64,000 bases of DNA from an uncultured Alistipes sp. (GTDB lineage Bacteria > Bacteroidota > Bacteroidia > Bacteroidales > Rikenellaceae): contig CAJUMU010000005.1 in the NCBI GenBank assembly GCA_910587675.1, forward strand, positions 1 through 64,000, in the 5' to 3' direction. The notes under the pieces are model-generated. The model saw only the letters and a program-made list of their open reading frames with translations. It was not told the origin of the DNA and made no database searches. Made by a program: the position numbers and the translations under genes. The first letter of the stretch is position 1; each line of letters starts with the position of its first letter. Positions 1-8,924 of the stretch are shown piece by piece.

Positions 1-75
1 ACCGACGAGGAGTTCGAAGAGGAGATCGAGGGCAAAACGACGACGGAGTTGATGAAGTTGATGTTTAGGTTATAG
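1..75 (+). CDS. 3' end of an unidentified gene
   Basis: Frame 1 is open from the first base to a TAG at 73-75 and encodes a short acidic tail (TDEEFEEEIEGKTTTELMKL, then MFRL). Only 24 residues are visible, so no family can be assigned. It converges on batB, and the space between them holds an R1 double-hairpin repeat. The acidic, helix-favouring composition is what can be seen. Confidence 0.5.
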   Translation, partial: TDEEFEEEIEGKTTTELMKLMFRL

Positions 76-87
76 CCGCAAAGTTTT

Positions 88-180
88 GCGACTCGCAGAG
101 TCGTGCGGGCCGCAGCCTCGCGCGCGGAGGCCCGCTGTTGTTCGCGATGCTCGCACGCAAGCCCCCGCAGGCTGCGGCCC
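88..180 (-). repeat. R1 dispersed double-hairpin repeat, copy A
   Basis: Read on the minus strand, this has a long stem built from GCAGCCTGCGG and its partner around GAGGCTGCGGCCCGC, followed by a small hairpin GACTC-TGC-GAGTC. Related copies lie at 11231, 31401, 43531 and 49233. It sits between the 3' ends of two convergent genes, where it could end transcription or stabilise RNA ends. No transposase is nearby. Confidence 0.8.
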
Positions 181-230
181 GAATGCCGATACTATATTCG
201 TAAAACAGACGTTGCGTCTGCGCGGAGGGG

Positions 231-1268
231 TTATGCGTTGTCGGGCGAGCGGTCCTCGCGGAAAATGTTGAAACGCTGCAAGCGGGGATTGCGGCGGCCG
301 AGAATCGCCGTTTCGAGCAGCAGGAGCAGCAATGCCGCCGCCACCAAGTATTGGTATTGCTCGTTGTACTCCTCGAAACGTACGGTCGAGAGTTCGCTCT
401 TCTCCATGTCATTGATGCTCCGCACGATCTCGTCCAGACCTATCGACTGCTTCGTCGCGCGCACATATGCGCCGTCGGTAATCGCGGCTATCTGCTCCAG
501 CATGCGTTCGTCGAGCTTCGACACCACCATCTCGCCTTTCTCGTCCTTCACGAAATCGCCGCCGACGCGTATCGGCGCGCCCTCGGGGGTGCCGATTCCG
601 ATGGTGTAGATGCGTATGCCCTGCTCCTTGGCCATGCGCGCGGCCTCCAAGGCGTCGTCTTCGTGGTTCTCGCCGTCGGTGATGAGCACTATCACGCGGC
701 TCTTTTCGCTTTGGCTCGAAAAGGCCAGCATAGCCTGCTGCAACGCCTTGCCCACGGCCGTGCCCTGCTCGCCCACGAGCGAGGTCGAGATGCGTTTGGC
801 AAAGGCCTGCGCCATGCGGTAATCGGAGGTTATGGGCAACTGCACCTTGGGTTCTCCCGCGAAGACCACCAAGCCCACGCGTTCCTGCTGCAAGCCGTCG
901 AAGAGCTTGCCGATGGCGTATTTGGTGCGTTCGAGTCGGTTGGGCTCGAAATCTTCGGCCAGCATCGAGTTCGACACGTCCACCGCGAGCATCATCTCCA
1001 CGCCGCGCGACTTCTCCTCGCGCAGTTTGGAGCCGAATTGCGGACGCGCTGCAGCCAGCGCCAGCAGCGCGAACGCCGCAATGAACATGGCGGCCTTCAG
1101 ACGGATGCGGCCCCGCGAAAAGTCGGGCATGAGGCTCCGCACGAGTTCGGGGTTGCCGAAACGGGCCACCAGACGCCTGCGCCGCCGCGCCGCGAGGGCA
1201 TAGACGCCCGCCAGCAGGGGCGCCAGAATGAGCAGATAGAGCAATTCGCCGTTTGCAAATCGGAACAT
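231..1268 (-). CDS. batB: BatB-like VWA-domain membrane protein
   Basis: This is an inner-membrane von Willebrand A protein of the Bacteroides aerotolerance (Bat) family, 345 aa. Two transmembrane segments lie near residues 10-27 and 58-75 and a third near 306-325. The periplasmic VWA domain has a complete MIDAS: DVSNS at 97-101, a Thr in GEQGTAVG and an Asp in LITDGEN. The start is one base past the batA stop, so the two are surely cotranscribed and probably translationally coupled. Bat proteins are linked to oxidative-stress tolerance and envelope integrity, but their exact chemistry is unknown. It is the last gene of the operon. Confidence 0.88.
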   Translation of the reverse strand: MFRFANGELLYLLILAPLLAGVYALAARRRRRLVARFGNPELVRSLMPDFSRGRIRLKAAMFIAAFALLALAAARPQFGSKLREEKSRGVEMMLAVDVSNSMLAEDFEPNRLERTKYAIGKLFDGLQQERVGLVVFAGEPKVQLPITSDYRMAQAFAKRISTSLVGEQGTAVGKALQQAMLAFSSQSEKSRVIVLITDGENHEDDALEAARMAKEQGIRIYTIGIGTPEGAPIRVGGDFVKDEKGEMVVSKLDERMLEQIAAITDGAYVRATKQSIGLDEIVRSINDMEKSELSTVRFEEYNEQYQYLVAAALLLLLLETAILGRRNPRLQRFNIFREDRSPDNA

Positions 1269-1269
1269 A

Positions 1270-2256
1270 TCAGGGGATGCGTTTTAGTATTACGTTACTC
1301 ATTAGGAATTCCAGCAGCAACAACGCCATCGCGGCCAGCAGCCACGTGAGGAACTCCTCGTGATAGACGGTGAAGTCGGTAATCTCCACCTTGCTCTTTT
1401 CCAGAGTGTTGATCTCGTCGTATATCGCCTGCAATTTCTCCTTGTCGGTGGCGCGGAAATACTTTCCGCCCGTGCGCTCGGCGATGCTTTCGAGCGTCAG
1501 TTCGTCGATCTCGACGTCCATGGGCTGAAACGACATGTTGCCGAACATGTCGACCACGGGATAGGGCGCCTTGCCGCGCGTGCCCACGCCTATGGTGTAG
1601 ACCTTGATGCCCATGTCGGCGGCTATGTCGGCCGCCATGAGGGGAGCCATCTCGCCGCGGTTGTTCACGCCGTCGGTGAGCAGGATTATCACCTTGCTCT
1701 TCGAGTCGCTCTCGCGCAGGCGGTTTATCGCCGTGGCCAGACCGTTGCCGATGGCCGTGCCGTCCTCTATGACGCCGCTGCGTATGCGGCCCAGCATGGT
1801 CTGCAACGTGCCTTGATCGGTGGTCAGAGGCGACTGCGTGAAGGCTTCGCCCGCGAAGGCCACCAAGCCGATACGGTCGCCGAAGCGGTCGGCGATGAAC
1901 GACCCCGCCACCTCCTTGGCGGCGGTGATGCGGTCGGGCTTGAAGTCGCGCGCCAGCATCGAACCCGACACGTCGACGGCCAGCACGATGTCGATACCCT
2001 CGGCGTCGCTGCGGCTCCGCTCCTCGACGCCCTGCGGACGGGCCAGAGCCACCACCGCCAGCGCGAACGCCGCGGCGCGCAGCGCGAACGGCGCATGGCG
2101 CAATCTGTAACGCAACGTGCGCGGGGCGCGCCGCACCCCCTCGATGGTCGAGATGCGGATCGCCGCGCCGCCCTGCAACGCGCGGTAGATGTAGTAGGCC
2201 GTCATGGGCGCCAAAAGCGCCAGCAGCCACAAAAGATATGGATTTGCGAATTTCAT
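1270..2256 (-). CDS. batA: BatA-like VWA-domain membrane protein
   Basis: Paralogue of the following gene, 328 aa, with the same plan: membrane segments near residues 7-24 and 58-72, a VWA domain, and a C-terminal membrane helix near 305-322. The MIDAS is complete (DVSGS from residue 95, Thr in EDGTAIG, Asp in LLTDGVNNRG), so divalent-metal-dependent binding of a partner is expected. In the Bat family, BatA and BatB are thought to form an inner-membrane complex with TPR partners. It lies between the TPR gene and batB. Which paralogue is called A or B rests on gene order and on the DVSGSM motif. Confidence 0.88.
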   Translation of the reverse strand: MKFANPYLLWLLALLAPMTAYYIYRALQGGAAIRISTIEGVRRAPRTLRYRLRHAPFALRAAAFALAVVALARPQGVEERSRSDAEGIDIVLAVDVSGSMLARDFKPDRITAAKEVAGSFIADRFGDRIGLVAFAGEAFTQSPLTTDQGTLQTMLGRIRSGVIEDGTAIGNGLATAINRLRESDSKSKVIILLTDGVNNRGEMAPLMAADIAADMGIKVYTIGVGTRGKAPYPVVDMFGNMSFQPMDVEIDELTLESIAERTGGKYFRATDKEKLQAIYDEINTLEKSKVEITDFTVYHEEFLTWLLAAMALLLLEFLMSNVILKRIP

Positions 2257-2277
2257 CGTATGCTGTCTTAAATCGGG

Positions 2278-3081
2278 CTACCAGTTCTTGCGGCCGCGGA
2301 CCACGACGCCCTTGGCTTTTTCGTCGAGCTTCTCCTGCGTCTTGTCCTCCTGCGCCTGTATGGCGTCGAGCAACTGCTGTTGCTGCTGCTCGCTCATGCC
2401 GCTGCGCGGGCGGCCCTTACCCTCGGAGTCGTCGCCTTTGTCGTCTTTGTCGTCGTCGCCCTGCCCGTCATTGTCGTCGGCTCCGCCGTCGTTCTTGTCG
2501 TCGTCGCCATCCTTGTCCTCGTCTTGATTTTGGTCTCGGTCGCCGCCGTTATCGCCTCCGCCTTGATTCTGCTCGTCTTGGTTTTGGTCCTGATCTTGGT
2601 TTTGATCCTGCTGTTGATCCTGATTTCGGTCTTGGTTCTCCAGCAGCTTCTTGGTGTAGGCGTAATTGTACTTCGCCTCCATGTCGTCGGGGTTGAGGGT
2701 CAGCGAACGGCGGTAGCTGCGCAGAGCCTCCTGCAACTTCTGCTGCGCGAACTGCGCGTTTCCGAGGTTGTAGTAGGCCTCGGCGCGGTCGGCGTCGCTG
2801 CGGAGCGAATCGGCGGCGGCCGAAGCGAGCAGCCGTTCGGCCTCGTCGTAACGCTCGGTGCGGATCATCGCGCCCGCCAGATCGTACGCCGCCTCGAACG
2901 AGGCCGAATCGCACTCCAGAGCGCGCCTGTAAAGGTCGGCGCTTCGGTCGTAACGCTCCTTGGCGAAGTGGCGGTTGCCCTTGCGCACGAGCGAGCGTTC
3001 GGGCATGTTCTGCCCCGCGGCCTGCGCGACGCAGAGGATCGCCGCGATGCACAACAACGTATTTATTGCATGTCGTCTCAT
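2278..3081 (-). CDS. TPR protein of the Bat operon (BatC-like)
   Basis: A secreted or periplasmic 267 aa protein. The start at 3081 is chosen because it opens a signal peptide (MRRHAINTLLCIAAILC, cleaved after AAG); the longer frame from 3138 runs into the preceding gene. Tetratricopeptide repeats fill roughly residues 30-150 (for example the stretch ending EAYYNLGNAQFAQQ). A strongly acidic low-complexity tract of Gln, Asp, Asn and Gly follows, about residues 150-225, ending in a Gln/Lys-rich helix. TPRs would hold the VWA partners together. It precedes batA here, whereas batC usually follows batB, so the name is only tentative. Confidence 0.8.
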   Translation of the reverse strand: MRRHAINTLLCIAAILCVAQAAGQNMPERSLVRKGNRHFAKERYDRSADLYRRALECDSASFEAAYDLAGAMIRTERYDEAERLLASAAADSLRSDADRAEAYYNLGNAQFAQQKLQEALRSYRRSLTLNPDDMEAKYNYAYTKKLLENQDRNQDQQQDQNQDQDQNQDEQNQGGGDNGGDRDQNQDEDKDGDDDKNDGGADDNDGQGDDDKDDKGDDSEGKGRPRSGMSEQQQQQLLDAIQAQEDKTQEKLDEKAKGVVVRGRKNW

Positions 3082-3085
3082 GATG

Positions 3086-4123
3086 TTAACTCTTTGTGTC
3101 GTCCATCCTCTTCGCGTCGGTCGACGCATCGTCGGCATCTTCGTCCGCTGCGGGCTCCTCGGGCTTGGTCTGCTCCACGAAGTCGCACGCGGCGCGATAC
3201 GCCGCCTCGTTCTCGTCGGCCTCGGGCGCGGCCTTGGCGAACTTCACCAGATCGGCCTCGCGAAGTATCTGCGCCAGATCCATCGCGCTCTTGCGCGGAA
3301 GATCGACGCCGCGCATCGCCTCCACGATCTCGTCGGAGGTCATCTCCATCGCGCTCACGCCGTAACGGCCCGCGATGTAGGTGCGGAGTATGTCGGTCAG
3401 GGCCGAGTAGTAGAGCTTGTGCTTGCCCTCCTGCCAGAGCCTCTGCGCGCGCAGCTTCTCCAACGCCGCGAGGGCCGCTTCATGGGGCGGCAACGGCGGC
3501 GCGGGACGGAACATGTCCGAGAAACGCTTGCCGTAACGCTTCAAAATACGTTTCGCGGCATAGGCCAACGCCGCCAGCGCGAGCAGCGCGACGAGCGTCC
3601 ATTTTATATATCCCGTGATCTCGCCCAAGCGGAACGGCAGGGTCTTTTGCGGTTTGATGTCGAAAATCGCGTGCGACGTCGAGTCGATCTCGATCGTCGT
3701 GACCAGCAGTTCGAGCGTGTCGGCGCCGCCGATGGTGTCCACGATGTTCTTGTCGGCATACATGACCTGAGGCACCACGCGGTGGATGCCCTCGTCGAAA
3801 GCCGCCAGACGATAGCTCTTGCGGAGCTTCAGCTTGCGCCCCTCGCGCGAAAGGGTGTCGATGGGCAGATCCTCTATGAGCTCGTACGAATCCGAGCCGT
3901 CGCCGCCGAACGAGGGAAAAAATACGCTCTGCACCAAATCCTTCTCCACCTCGATCGAGTAGAGGAATCTGTCGCCTATGCCCACCGAGTCGGGCTCGAT
4001 GGAGCCGCTCACCACGGGGGCGTTGGCGGGCAGTGCGGGCCTCTCGGCCCCCTGCTCGGTCTGCGCCGCGGCCGCTCCTAATGCGAGCAGTGCCGCCGCC
4101 GACATATATGTAAAGTGTCTCAT
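3086..4123 (-). CDS. DUF4381-like single-pass membrane protein of the Bat operon
   Basis: 345 aa. A signal peptide (MRHFTYMSAAALLALGAAAA) precedes a beta-rich periplasmic domain of about 150 residues that resembles BatD-type N-terminal domains (for example the segment SGSIEPDSVGIGDRFLYSIE). One transmembrane helix near 175-195 (WTLVALLALAALAYAAKRIL) leads to a cytoplasmic helical tail containing LRTYIAGRYGVSAMEMTSDE, which looks like DUF4381. An ATGA overlap joins it to the DUF58 gene. Such proteins occur between DUF58 and VWA genes in MoxR-linked operons and probably anchor the complex. Function is inferred from context. Confidence 0.75.
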   Translation of the reverse strand: MRHFTYMSAAALLALGAAAAQTEQGAERPALPANAPVVSGSIEPDSVGIGDRFLYSIEVEKDLVQSVFFPSFGGDGSDSYELIEDLPIDTLSREGRKLKLRKSYRLAAFDEGIHRVVPQVMYADKNIVDTIGGADTLELLVTTIEIDSTSHAIFDIKPQKTLPFRLGEITGYIKWTLVALLALAALAYAAKRILKRYGKRFSDMFRPAPPLPPHEAALAALEKLRAQRLWQEGKHKLYYSALTDILRTYIAGRYGVSAMEMTSDEIVEAMRGVDLPRKSAMDLAQILREADLVKFAKAAPEADENEAAYRAACDFVEQTKPEEPAADEDADDASTDAKRMDDTKS

Positions 4124-5010
4124 CGCTGCTTGAAAAGTTTAATGAGTTCGGCCACATAATCGCCCTCGGTGGATATCATGGCCGTGTCGATACGGTTGCG
4201 GCGCAGCATGTCGCCCACCGCCTCGTCGCGTTCGCGCCAACTCTCGGCATAGTGCTCCCTTACGCGTGCCGACGAGGTGTCGACCCACGCCTTGCGCCCC
4301 GTTTCGGCATCCTGCAACTCCACGATTCCCACATCGGGCATCGCGGCCTCGCGCGGATCCCACACGCGGATCCCCACCAGATCGTGCTTGCCGCCTGCGA
4401 TCTTCAGCGCGTCGTCCAACGCGGCGCGGTCGCGGGGGGCGTTCATGAAATCGGAGAGGATGAAGGCCGTGCAACGCTTCTTGTTCACGTTGGTGAGGTA
4501 TCGCACCGCCTCCGATATGGCCGTGCGCGGCGATTCGGGGCGGAACTTCACCAGCTCGCGGATTATCATGAGGATATGGCTGCGGCCCTTCTTGGGCGGG
4601 ATGAACTTCTCGACGCGGTCGGAGAAGAATATGCACCCCACCTTGTCGTTGTTCTGCGCGGCGGAGAAGGCCAGCACGGCCGCGATCTCGGTCATGACGC
4701 TCTTCTTCAGACGCTCGGCGGTGCCGAACATGCGCGAGCCGCTCACGTCCACCAACAGCATCATCGTCAATTCGCGCTCCTCCTCGTATATCTTTATGTG
4801 GGGCTTCGACGAACGCGCCGTCACGTTCCAGTCGATGTCGCGCACGTCGTCGCCCGCGCGATACTCCCTCACCTCGGAGAACGACATGCCCCGCCCGCGG
4901 AAAGCCGTGTGGTACTTTCCCGCGAAGATCTCGTTCGAAAGGCCTCGGGTCTTGATCTCGATCTTGCGAACGCGTCTCAGGATATCGTTCTCGGTCTCCT
5001 GCATCGCCAT
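4120..5010 (-). CDS. DUF58 domain protein
   Basis: A soluble 296 aa DUF58 protein with no membrane segment. The family signature (YRAGDDVRDIDWNVTARS) lies near residues 50-67, followed by a degenerate VWA-like fold with LLVDVSGS near 95-102. DUF58 proteins are almost always next to MoxR ATPases and are thought to be targets or adaptors of the ATPase. The start overlaps the moxR stop in TAATG, and its own stop overlaps the next start in ATGA, so the three genes are translationally coupled. Confidence 0.9.
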   Translation of the reverse strand: MAMQETENDILRRVRKIEIKTRGLSNEIFAGKYHTAFRGRGMSFSEVREYRAGDDVRDIDWNVTARSSKPHIKIYEEERELTMMLLVDVSGSRMFGTAERLKKSVMTEIAAVLAFSAAQNNDKVGCIFFSDRVEKFIPPKKGRSHILMIIRELVKFRPESPRTAISEAVRYLTNVNKKRCTAFILSDFMNAPRDRAALDDALKIAGGKHDLVGIRVWDPREAAMPDVGIVELQDAETGRKAWVDTSSARVREHYAESWRERDEAVGDMLRRNRIDTAMISTEGDYVAELIKLFKQR

Positions 5011-6008
5011 TAGGGAACTATTACGTTGTTCAGTATCTCGGTTATGATCTGCTCGGTCGAGATGTTCTCGGCCTCGGCCTCATAGGTGAGTCCTATGCGG
5101 TGGCGCAGCACGTCGTGGCACACGGCGCGCACGTCCTCGGGGATCACATAGCCGCGTCGGCGGATGAAGGCATAGGCGCGTGCCGCTTTGGCGAGCGATA
5201 TGCTGGCGCGCGGCGAACCTCCGTATGCGATCAGGGGCTGCAATTTGTCGAGACTGTATTCGGCGGGTTCGCGCGTGGCGAAGATGATGTCGATGATGTA
5301 CTTCTCGATCTTCTCGTCCATGTATACGTCCTCCACCACGCGGCGGGCCTTCACTATGTCGTCGGGCGAGATGACTTTCGCCACCTCGGGCATGCCGCCG
5401 CCCGCGAGGTTCATGCGCACGATCTCGCGCTCCTCCTGCTTCTTGGGGTACGATATCTTGGCCTTGAGCATGAAACGGTCGACCTGCGCCTCGGGCAGGG
5501 GATAGGTTCCCTCCTGCTCCAGCGGGTTCTGCGTGGCCAGCACGAGGAACGGCTCGGGCAGGCGGTAGGTCTCGTCGCCGATAGTCACCTGACGCTCCTG
5601 CATCGCCTCCAGCAGCGCGCTCTGCACCTTGGCGGGCGAGCGGTTGATCTCGTCGGCCAGCACGAAGTTGGCGAATACGGGACCCTTGCGCACCACGAAC
5701 TCCTCGTTCTTCTGCGAATAGATCAGCGTACCCACCAGATCGGCGGGCAGCAGGTCGGGGGTGAACTGCACGCGGGCGAAATCGGCGTCCACGGCCTTGG
5801 CCAGCGTGGTTATGGCCAGCGTCTTGGCGAGGCCCGGCACGCCCTCCAGCAGGATGTGGCCGTTGGACAGCAGACCTATCAGAAGAGTGTCGACCAGATG
5901 GCTCTGGCCCACTATCACCTTGCCCATCTCGGTGCGGAGCGTGTCGACGAAGACACTCTCGCGCTCGATGCGTTCGTTAAGCTCCTTGATGTTGATTACT
6001 TCGCTCAT
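5010..6008 (-). CDS. moxR: MoxR-family AAA+ ATPase
   Basis: First gene of the Bat operon, 332 aa, cytoplasmic. Walker A is GVPGLAKT at residues 56-63; Walker B is FVLADEIN at 115-122; sensor 1 lies in LATQNP, followed by the MoxR-typical EGTYPLPEAQVDRF. MoxR ATPases act as chaperones that assemble or activate VWA-domain partners, here most likely BatA/BatB via the DUF58 protein. A promoter-like TATATTTG lies about 210 nt upstream at 6218-6225, giving a long 5' leader. Confidence 0.93.
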   Translation of the reverse strand: MSEVINIKELNERIERESVFVDTLRTEMGKVIVGQSHLVDTLLIGLLSNGHILLEGVPGLAKTLAITTLAKAVDADFARVQFTPDLLPADLVGTLIYSQKNEEFVVRKGPVFANFVLADEINRSPAKVQSALLEAMQERQVTIGDETYRLPEPFLVLATQNPLEQEGTYPLPEAQVDRFMLKAKISYPKKQEEREIVRMNLAGGGMPEVAKVISPDDIVKARRVVEDVYMDEKIEKYIIDIIFATREPAEYSLDKLQPLIAYGGSPRASISLAKAARAYAFIRRRGYVIPEDVRAVCHDVLRHRIGLTYEAEAENISTEQIITEILNNVIVP

Positions 6009-6217
6009 AACATAATTTTTTGCTTTGCCCGCCCGCCGCGCCTGACGGCGCGACGGCGGAGCGTCGTTATTTCGTTATTGTTTCGTATTGTCAGCCTCTC
6101 CCTTTCATCGTCGGCGCGGCCCTTTCGCCGTCGCCGCGAAGCGTCGCGAACGGATCTCTCCGTCTGCGATTTGCAACTTGCGTACCTTACGCAACGTGTC
6201 GAATTCGATTATTATTG

Positions 6218-6225
6218 CAAATATA
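6218..6225 (-). promoter_or_regulatory. Candidate -7 element for the moxR-bat operon
   Basis: TATATTTG on the minus strand matches the Bacteroidota -7 consensus TAnnTTTG. I cannot see a clear TTTG at the proper upstream distance, although a T-rich stretch is present. It is the only match between the M28 gene and moxR. Confidence 0.5.
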
Positions 6226-6361
6226 AGTAAAAAAGTCGGAATTATTCCCATCGGACGCGACGTGCGGCAAAATGCGGAATAACGTCGTTCATTCGGGCCG
6301 CCGGCCGCGGAAATGCTGTTATCTGGACTGCAAATACCTTAACTTAATATAGTATGAAATA

Positions 6362-6396
6362 AAATCCCCGCCTCGCGGGAGATGCGGGGCGGGGTA
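6362..6396 (-). terminator. Terminator after the M28 peptidase gene
   Basis: On the minus strand, CCCCGCCCCGC pairs with GCGAGGCGGGG, and ATTTTATTT follows directly. It lies about 20-50 nt after the stop codon of the M28 peptidase gene at 6414. Confidence 0.7.
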
Positions 6397-6413
6397 GAGG
6401 AGGAGCGACGGGA

Positions 6414-7943
6414 CTATTGTTCGCTTTTGTAGATCTCGTCGCGAGGCAGCTGTACGGGCATGTCGGCCGTGGCGAGGATCATTATCGCCAACGCGGCCGC
6501 CGCCTGTTCCTGATATTCGGGGATGCTCTTGTCGTAACGGTCGCGCTCGGTGTGCCATATCTCGCCGTAGGAGAAGTTGTGGCCCTTCACGTCGCGCCAC
6601 TCGTTCATCTGCAACGTCGGCACGCCCTTCACTGCGAAGCTGGTGGCGTCGTTGCCGCCGAGGCGCGCGGGCTGCTCGCGCGGCGCCAGCTCCGTGACCT
6701 CGAATCCGTAGTCGGGATAGAGCGTGCGGATCGGCTCGGCGGCCTTGTCGTAGGCTTTCACGAGCGACGCGGGGGCCGCGAACGCGGTGTAGGGCATGGG
6801 GCCGCCGTCGCGGTTGAACATGTTCGATATGCGGGGCAGCATGTCTTCGTGGTCGCGGGTCCATGCCTGCGATCCCCACAGGCCGAACTCCTCGCCTGCG
6901 AAAAGGATGAATATTATCGTGCGGTCGGGCTTGGCTCCCGAGAGGGCGATCATGCGGGCCGCCTCCATCACGGCCGCCACGCCCGAGCCGCAGTCGACGC
7001 CTCCAGTGGCCACGTCGAAGGCGTCGAGGTGCGCTCCCACGACCACATATTCGTCGGGATGCTTCGCGCCCTTCATCGTGGCGACGATGTTGTGATAGGG
7101 CACGGGTCCGATCTTGAAGTGGTTGCGGATGTCGAACTCCAGCTCCACGCGGCGGCGCTCCTCGACCATCTTGCGTATGCGGCCGTACTGATCCTCGTCG
7201 AGCAGAATGTCGGGCGTGGCGGGCAGGCTGTCGAACGGAATGCGTTGCCGCACCACTTCGACGTCGTACAGCGCGGTGATGGGCACCGCGGCCGGACGAA
7301 TGAAGCCCAGCGCGCCGGCCTCGATCATTTCGTCGTATAAAGCGGCTGTGGCGTCCAATATCTCCATCTTCTCGCCGTCCTCGCCCGCGTGCTCACGGTT
7401 GTGTTTCTCGGCCTGCTCGTTGTGGTCCAGAATCTCGTGCCGGTGCTGCGTCGCCGACTTGCCATGCGGCAGCGCGAAGCCTCGGCTCTTGCTGTCGATG
7501 AGCACCCACGCCCCGCGCAGCGTGCCCTTCATGCGGGCGAACTCCTCCCGCGTGCGCGGCTCGATCACTGCGTGGCCGCGTTGCAGCCCGCGCGTGCCCG
7601 AGGTGTAGGACGGCGTGGCGAAGTGTAGCGTCATGTTCTCCTCGCCCGTCATGCGGCCCCACCATCCCGCGCGGTTGAAGCCCACCGACATCTCGCCCGC
7701 CTTTTCGGCCTCGACGTCGTAACCCCATTCGCGGAAGCGGCGCATGGCCCATTCGGCGGCGTTTTCGTATGCGTCGGAGCCGACGGGGCGTCCGCCGAAG
7801 CGGTTGCAGAGAATGTCGAGATGCTGCATGGCGCGGTTGTCGTCGCGCGCCGTCTCCATGATCTTCTTGATCGGGGCGCTCTGCGCGAAGCCCGCCGCGG
7901 GCAGCGCGAGAAGCAGAAGCGCCTGAATGAAAAGTCGTTTCAT
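6414..7943 (-). CDS. Secreted M28-family zinc metallopeptidase
   Basis: 509 aa with a cleavable signal peptide (MKRLFIQALLLLALPAAGFA), so exported. An accessory PA-like domain fills about residues 110-270 and the M28 catalytic domain the C-terminal half. Metal and catalytic residues are visible: GAHLDA (H305, D307), D317 in GGVDCGSG, the Glu pair in AGEEFG (351-352), D379 in NRDGG, and a late His in EIWHTERD. The family contains aminopeptidases and dipeptidases; substrate cannot be told. It starts 44 nt after the cation exporter gene, so the two are probably cotranscribed. Confidence 0.88.
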   Translation of the reverse strand: MKRLFIQALLLLALPAAGFAQSAPIKKIMETARDDNRAMQHLDILCNRFGGRPVGSDAYENAAEWAMRRFREWGYDVEAEKAGEMSVGFNRAGWWGRMTGEENMTLHFATPSYTSGTRGLQRGHAVIEPRTREEFARMKGTLRGAWVLIDSKSRGFALPHGKSATQHRHEILDHNEQAEKHNREHAGEDGEKMEILDATAALYDEMIEAGALGFIRPAAVPITALYDVEVVRQRIPFDSLPATPDILLDEDQYGRIRKMVEERRRVELEFDIRNHFKIGPVPYHNIVATMKGAKHPDEYVVVGAHLDAFDVATGGVDCGSGVAAVMEAARMIALSGAKPDRTIIFILFAGEEFGLWGSQAWTRDHEDMLPRISNMFNRDGGPMPYTAFAAPASLVKAYDKAAEPIRTLYPDYGFEVTELAPREQPARLGGNDATSFAVKGVPTLQMNEWRDVKGHNFSYGEIWHTERDRYDKSIPEYQEQAAAALAIMILATADMPVQLPRDEIYKSEQ

Positions 7944-7987
7944 AGTTCGAGTTTGTAATGTTGGGTTCGGCAGCGCGGCCGAACGGT

Positions 7988-8896
7988 TTATTCGTGTCGT
8001 CGCTTCGCGGCGGGTTCCATGTGTACCCCGACGAAGGTGCGCTCGCCGTAACGTTCGCGCAGCAGGTTTTCGATCTCCGTCGCCTTGTCGTGCGCCTCAT
8101 CGAGCGTCGACGACCCGTCGAGGCGGATGTGCAGCTCGATGGCGTAATAGTTGCCGATGCGGCGCGTGCGCAGGTTGTGGATGCCGCCCACGCCCTCTAC
8201 CGACGAGGCTATGCGCACGATCTCCTCCTCGACCTCTATGGGCAGCGAACGCTCGGTCAGCTCGCCGAACGACTCGCGCAGCACGTCGATCGCTATCTTT
8301 ATGATGAAAAAGCTCACCACGGCGGCCGCTATGGGGTCCAGCACGCGCCACTTGTCGCCTAACATTATGGCGCCGCCGATGCCCAGAGCCGTGCCGACGG
8401 ACGAGAAGGCGTCGCTGCGGTGGTGCCAAGCGTTGGCTATGACGGCCTGCGAATCGACCTTGCGGCCGACGCGGATCGTGAAGCGGTAGCAAATCTCCTT
8501 GGCGACGATGGATGCGATCGCCATCCAGAAAGCTATCATCGACGGCGCGGGCGGTTCGTCGCCGCGCATGGCGCGCACGATGCGCACGATGCCGTCGCGC
8601 AGGATGATGACGCCCACCGCGAGCAGCGCGAGACCGATCAACGCCGTGGCCACCGTTTCGTACTTGCCGTAACCGTAATCGTACTTCTTGTCCTTCGGGC
8701 GGTTGGAGAGCTTCACGAAGAGCAGGACGGTGACGTCGGTGATGAAGTCCGACAACGAGTGCACCGCGTCGGCCACCATCGCGGCGCTGTGCCCCGCAAT
8801 ACCGGCTATGAACTTCAGGGTGACGAGCAGGGCGTTGATTACGCCGCCCGCCAGCGTGACGCGATATATTTTCTTGGCGCGAATGCTTTGATCCAT
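7988..8896 (-). CDS. Cation diffusion facilitator family transporter
   Basis: 302 aa inner-membrane protein with six predicted transmembrane helices and a C-terminal cytoplasmic ferredoxin-like domain (from about residue 205). The paired metal sites of CDF exporters are visible: VADAVHSLSDF in helix 2 and ANAWHHRSDAFSS in helix 5, an HD/HD arrangement seen in Zn2+ and related exporters. The protein would expel Zn2+, Fe2+ or Mn2+ using the proton gradient. A perfect inverted repeat 29-57 nt upstream (8925-8953) might be an operator. Confidence 0.9.
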   Translation of the reverse strand: MDQSIRAKKIYRVTLAGGVINALLVTLKFIAGIAGHSAAMVADAVHSLSDFITDVTVLLFVKLSNRPKDKKYDYGYGKYETVATALIGLALLAVGVIILRDGIVRIVRAMRGDEPPAPSMIAFWMAIASIVAKEICYRFTIRVGRKVDSQAVIANAWHHRSDAFSSVGTALGIGGAIMLGDKWRVLDPIAAAVVSFFIIKIAIDVLRESFGELTERSLPIEVEEEIVRIASSVEGVGGIHNLRTRRIGNYYAIELHIRLDGSSTLDEAHDKATEIENLLRERYGERTFVGVHMEPAAKRRHE

Positions 8897-8924
8897 CGTT
8901 ACGGAGTTTATTCGGCATTATAAT

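Larger units (their letters stand above)
6009..6413. other. 405-nt intergenic region: moxR leader and promoter, M28 terminator
   Basis: No protein gene is credible here; the short frames are arginine-rich shadows. Reading toward moxR (minus strand), a -7 element TATATTTG lies at 6218-6225, leaving a leader of about 200 nt that has no recognisable riboswitch. At the other end lies the terminator of the M28 peptidase gene. Around 6230-6350 I see no further feature. Confidence 0.6.

Noticed and set aside
2560..2650. Tandem-repeat DNA in the TPR gene as a possible phase-variation site
   Set aside because: The Gln/Asp codon run is degenerate at DNA level and not a uniform simple repeat; it is better read as a low-complexity protein tract.
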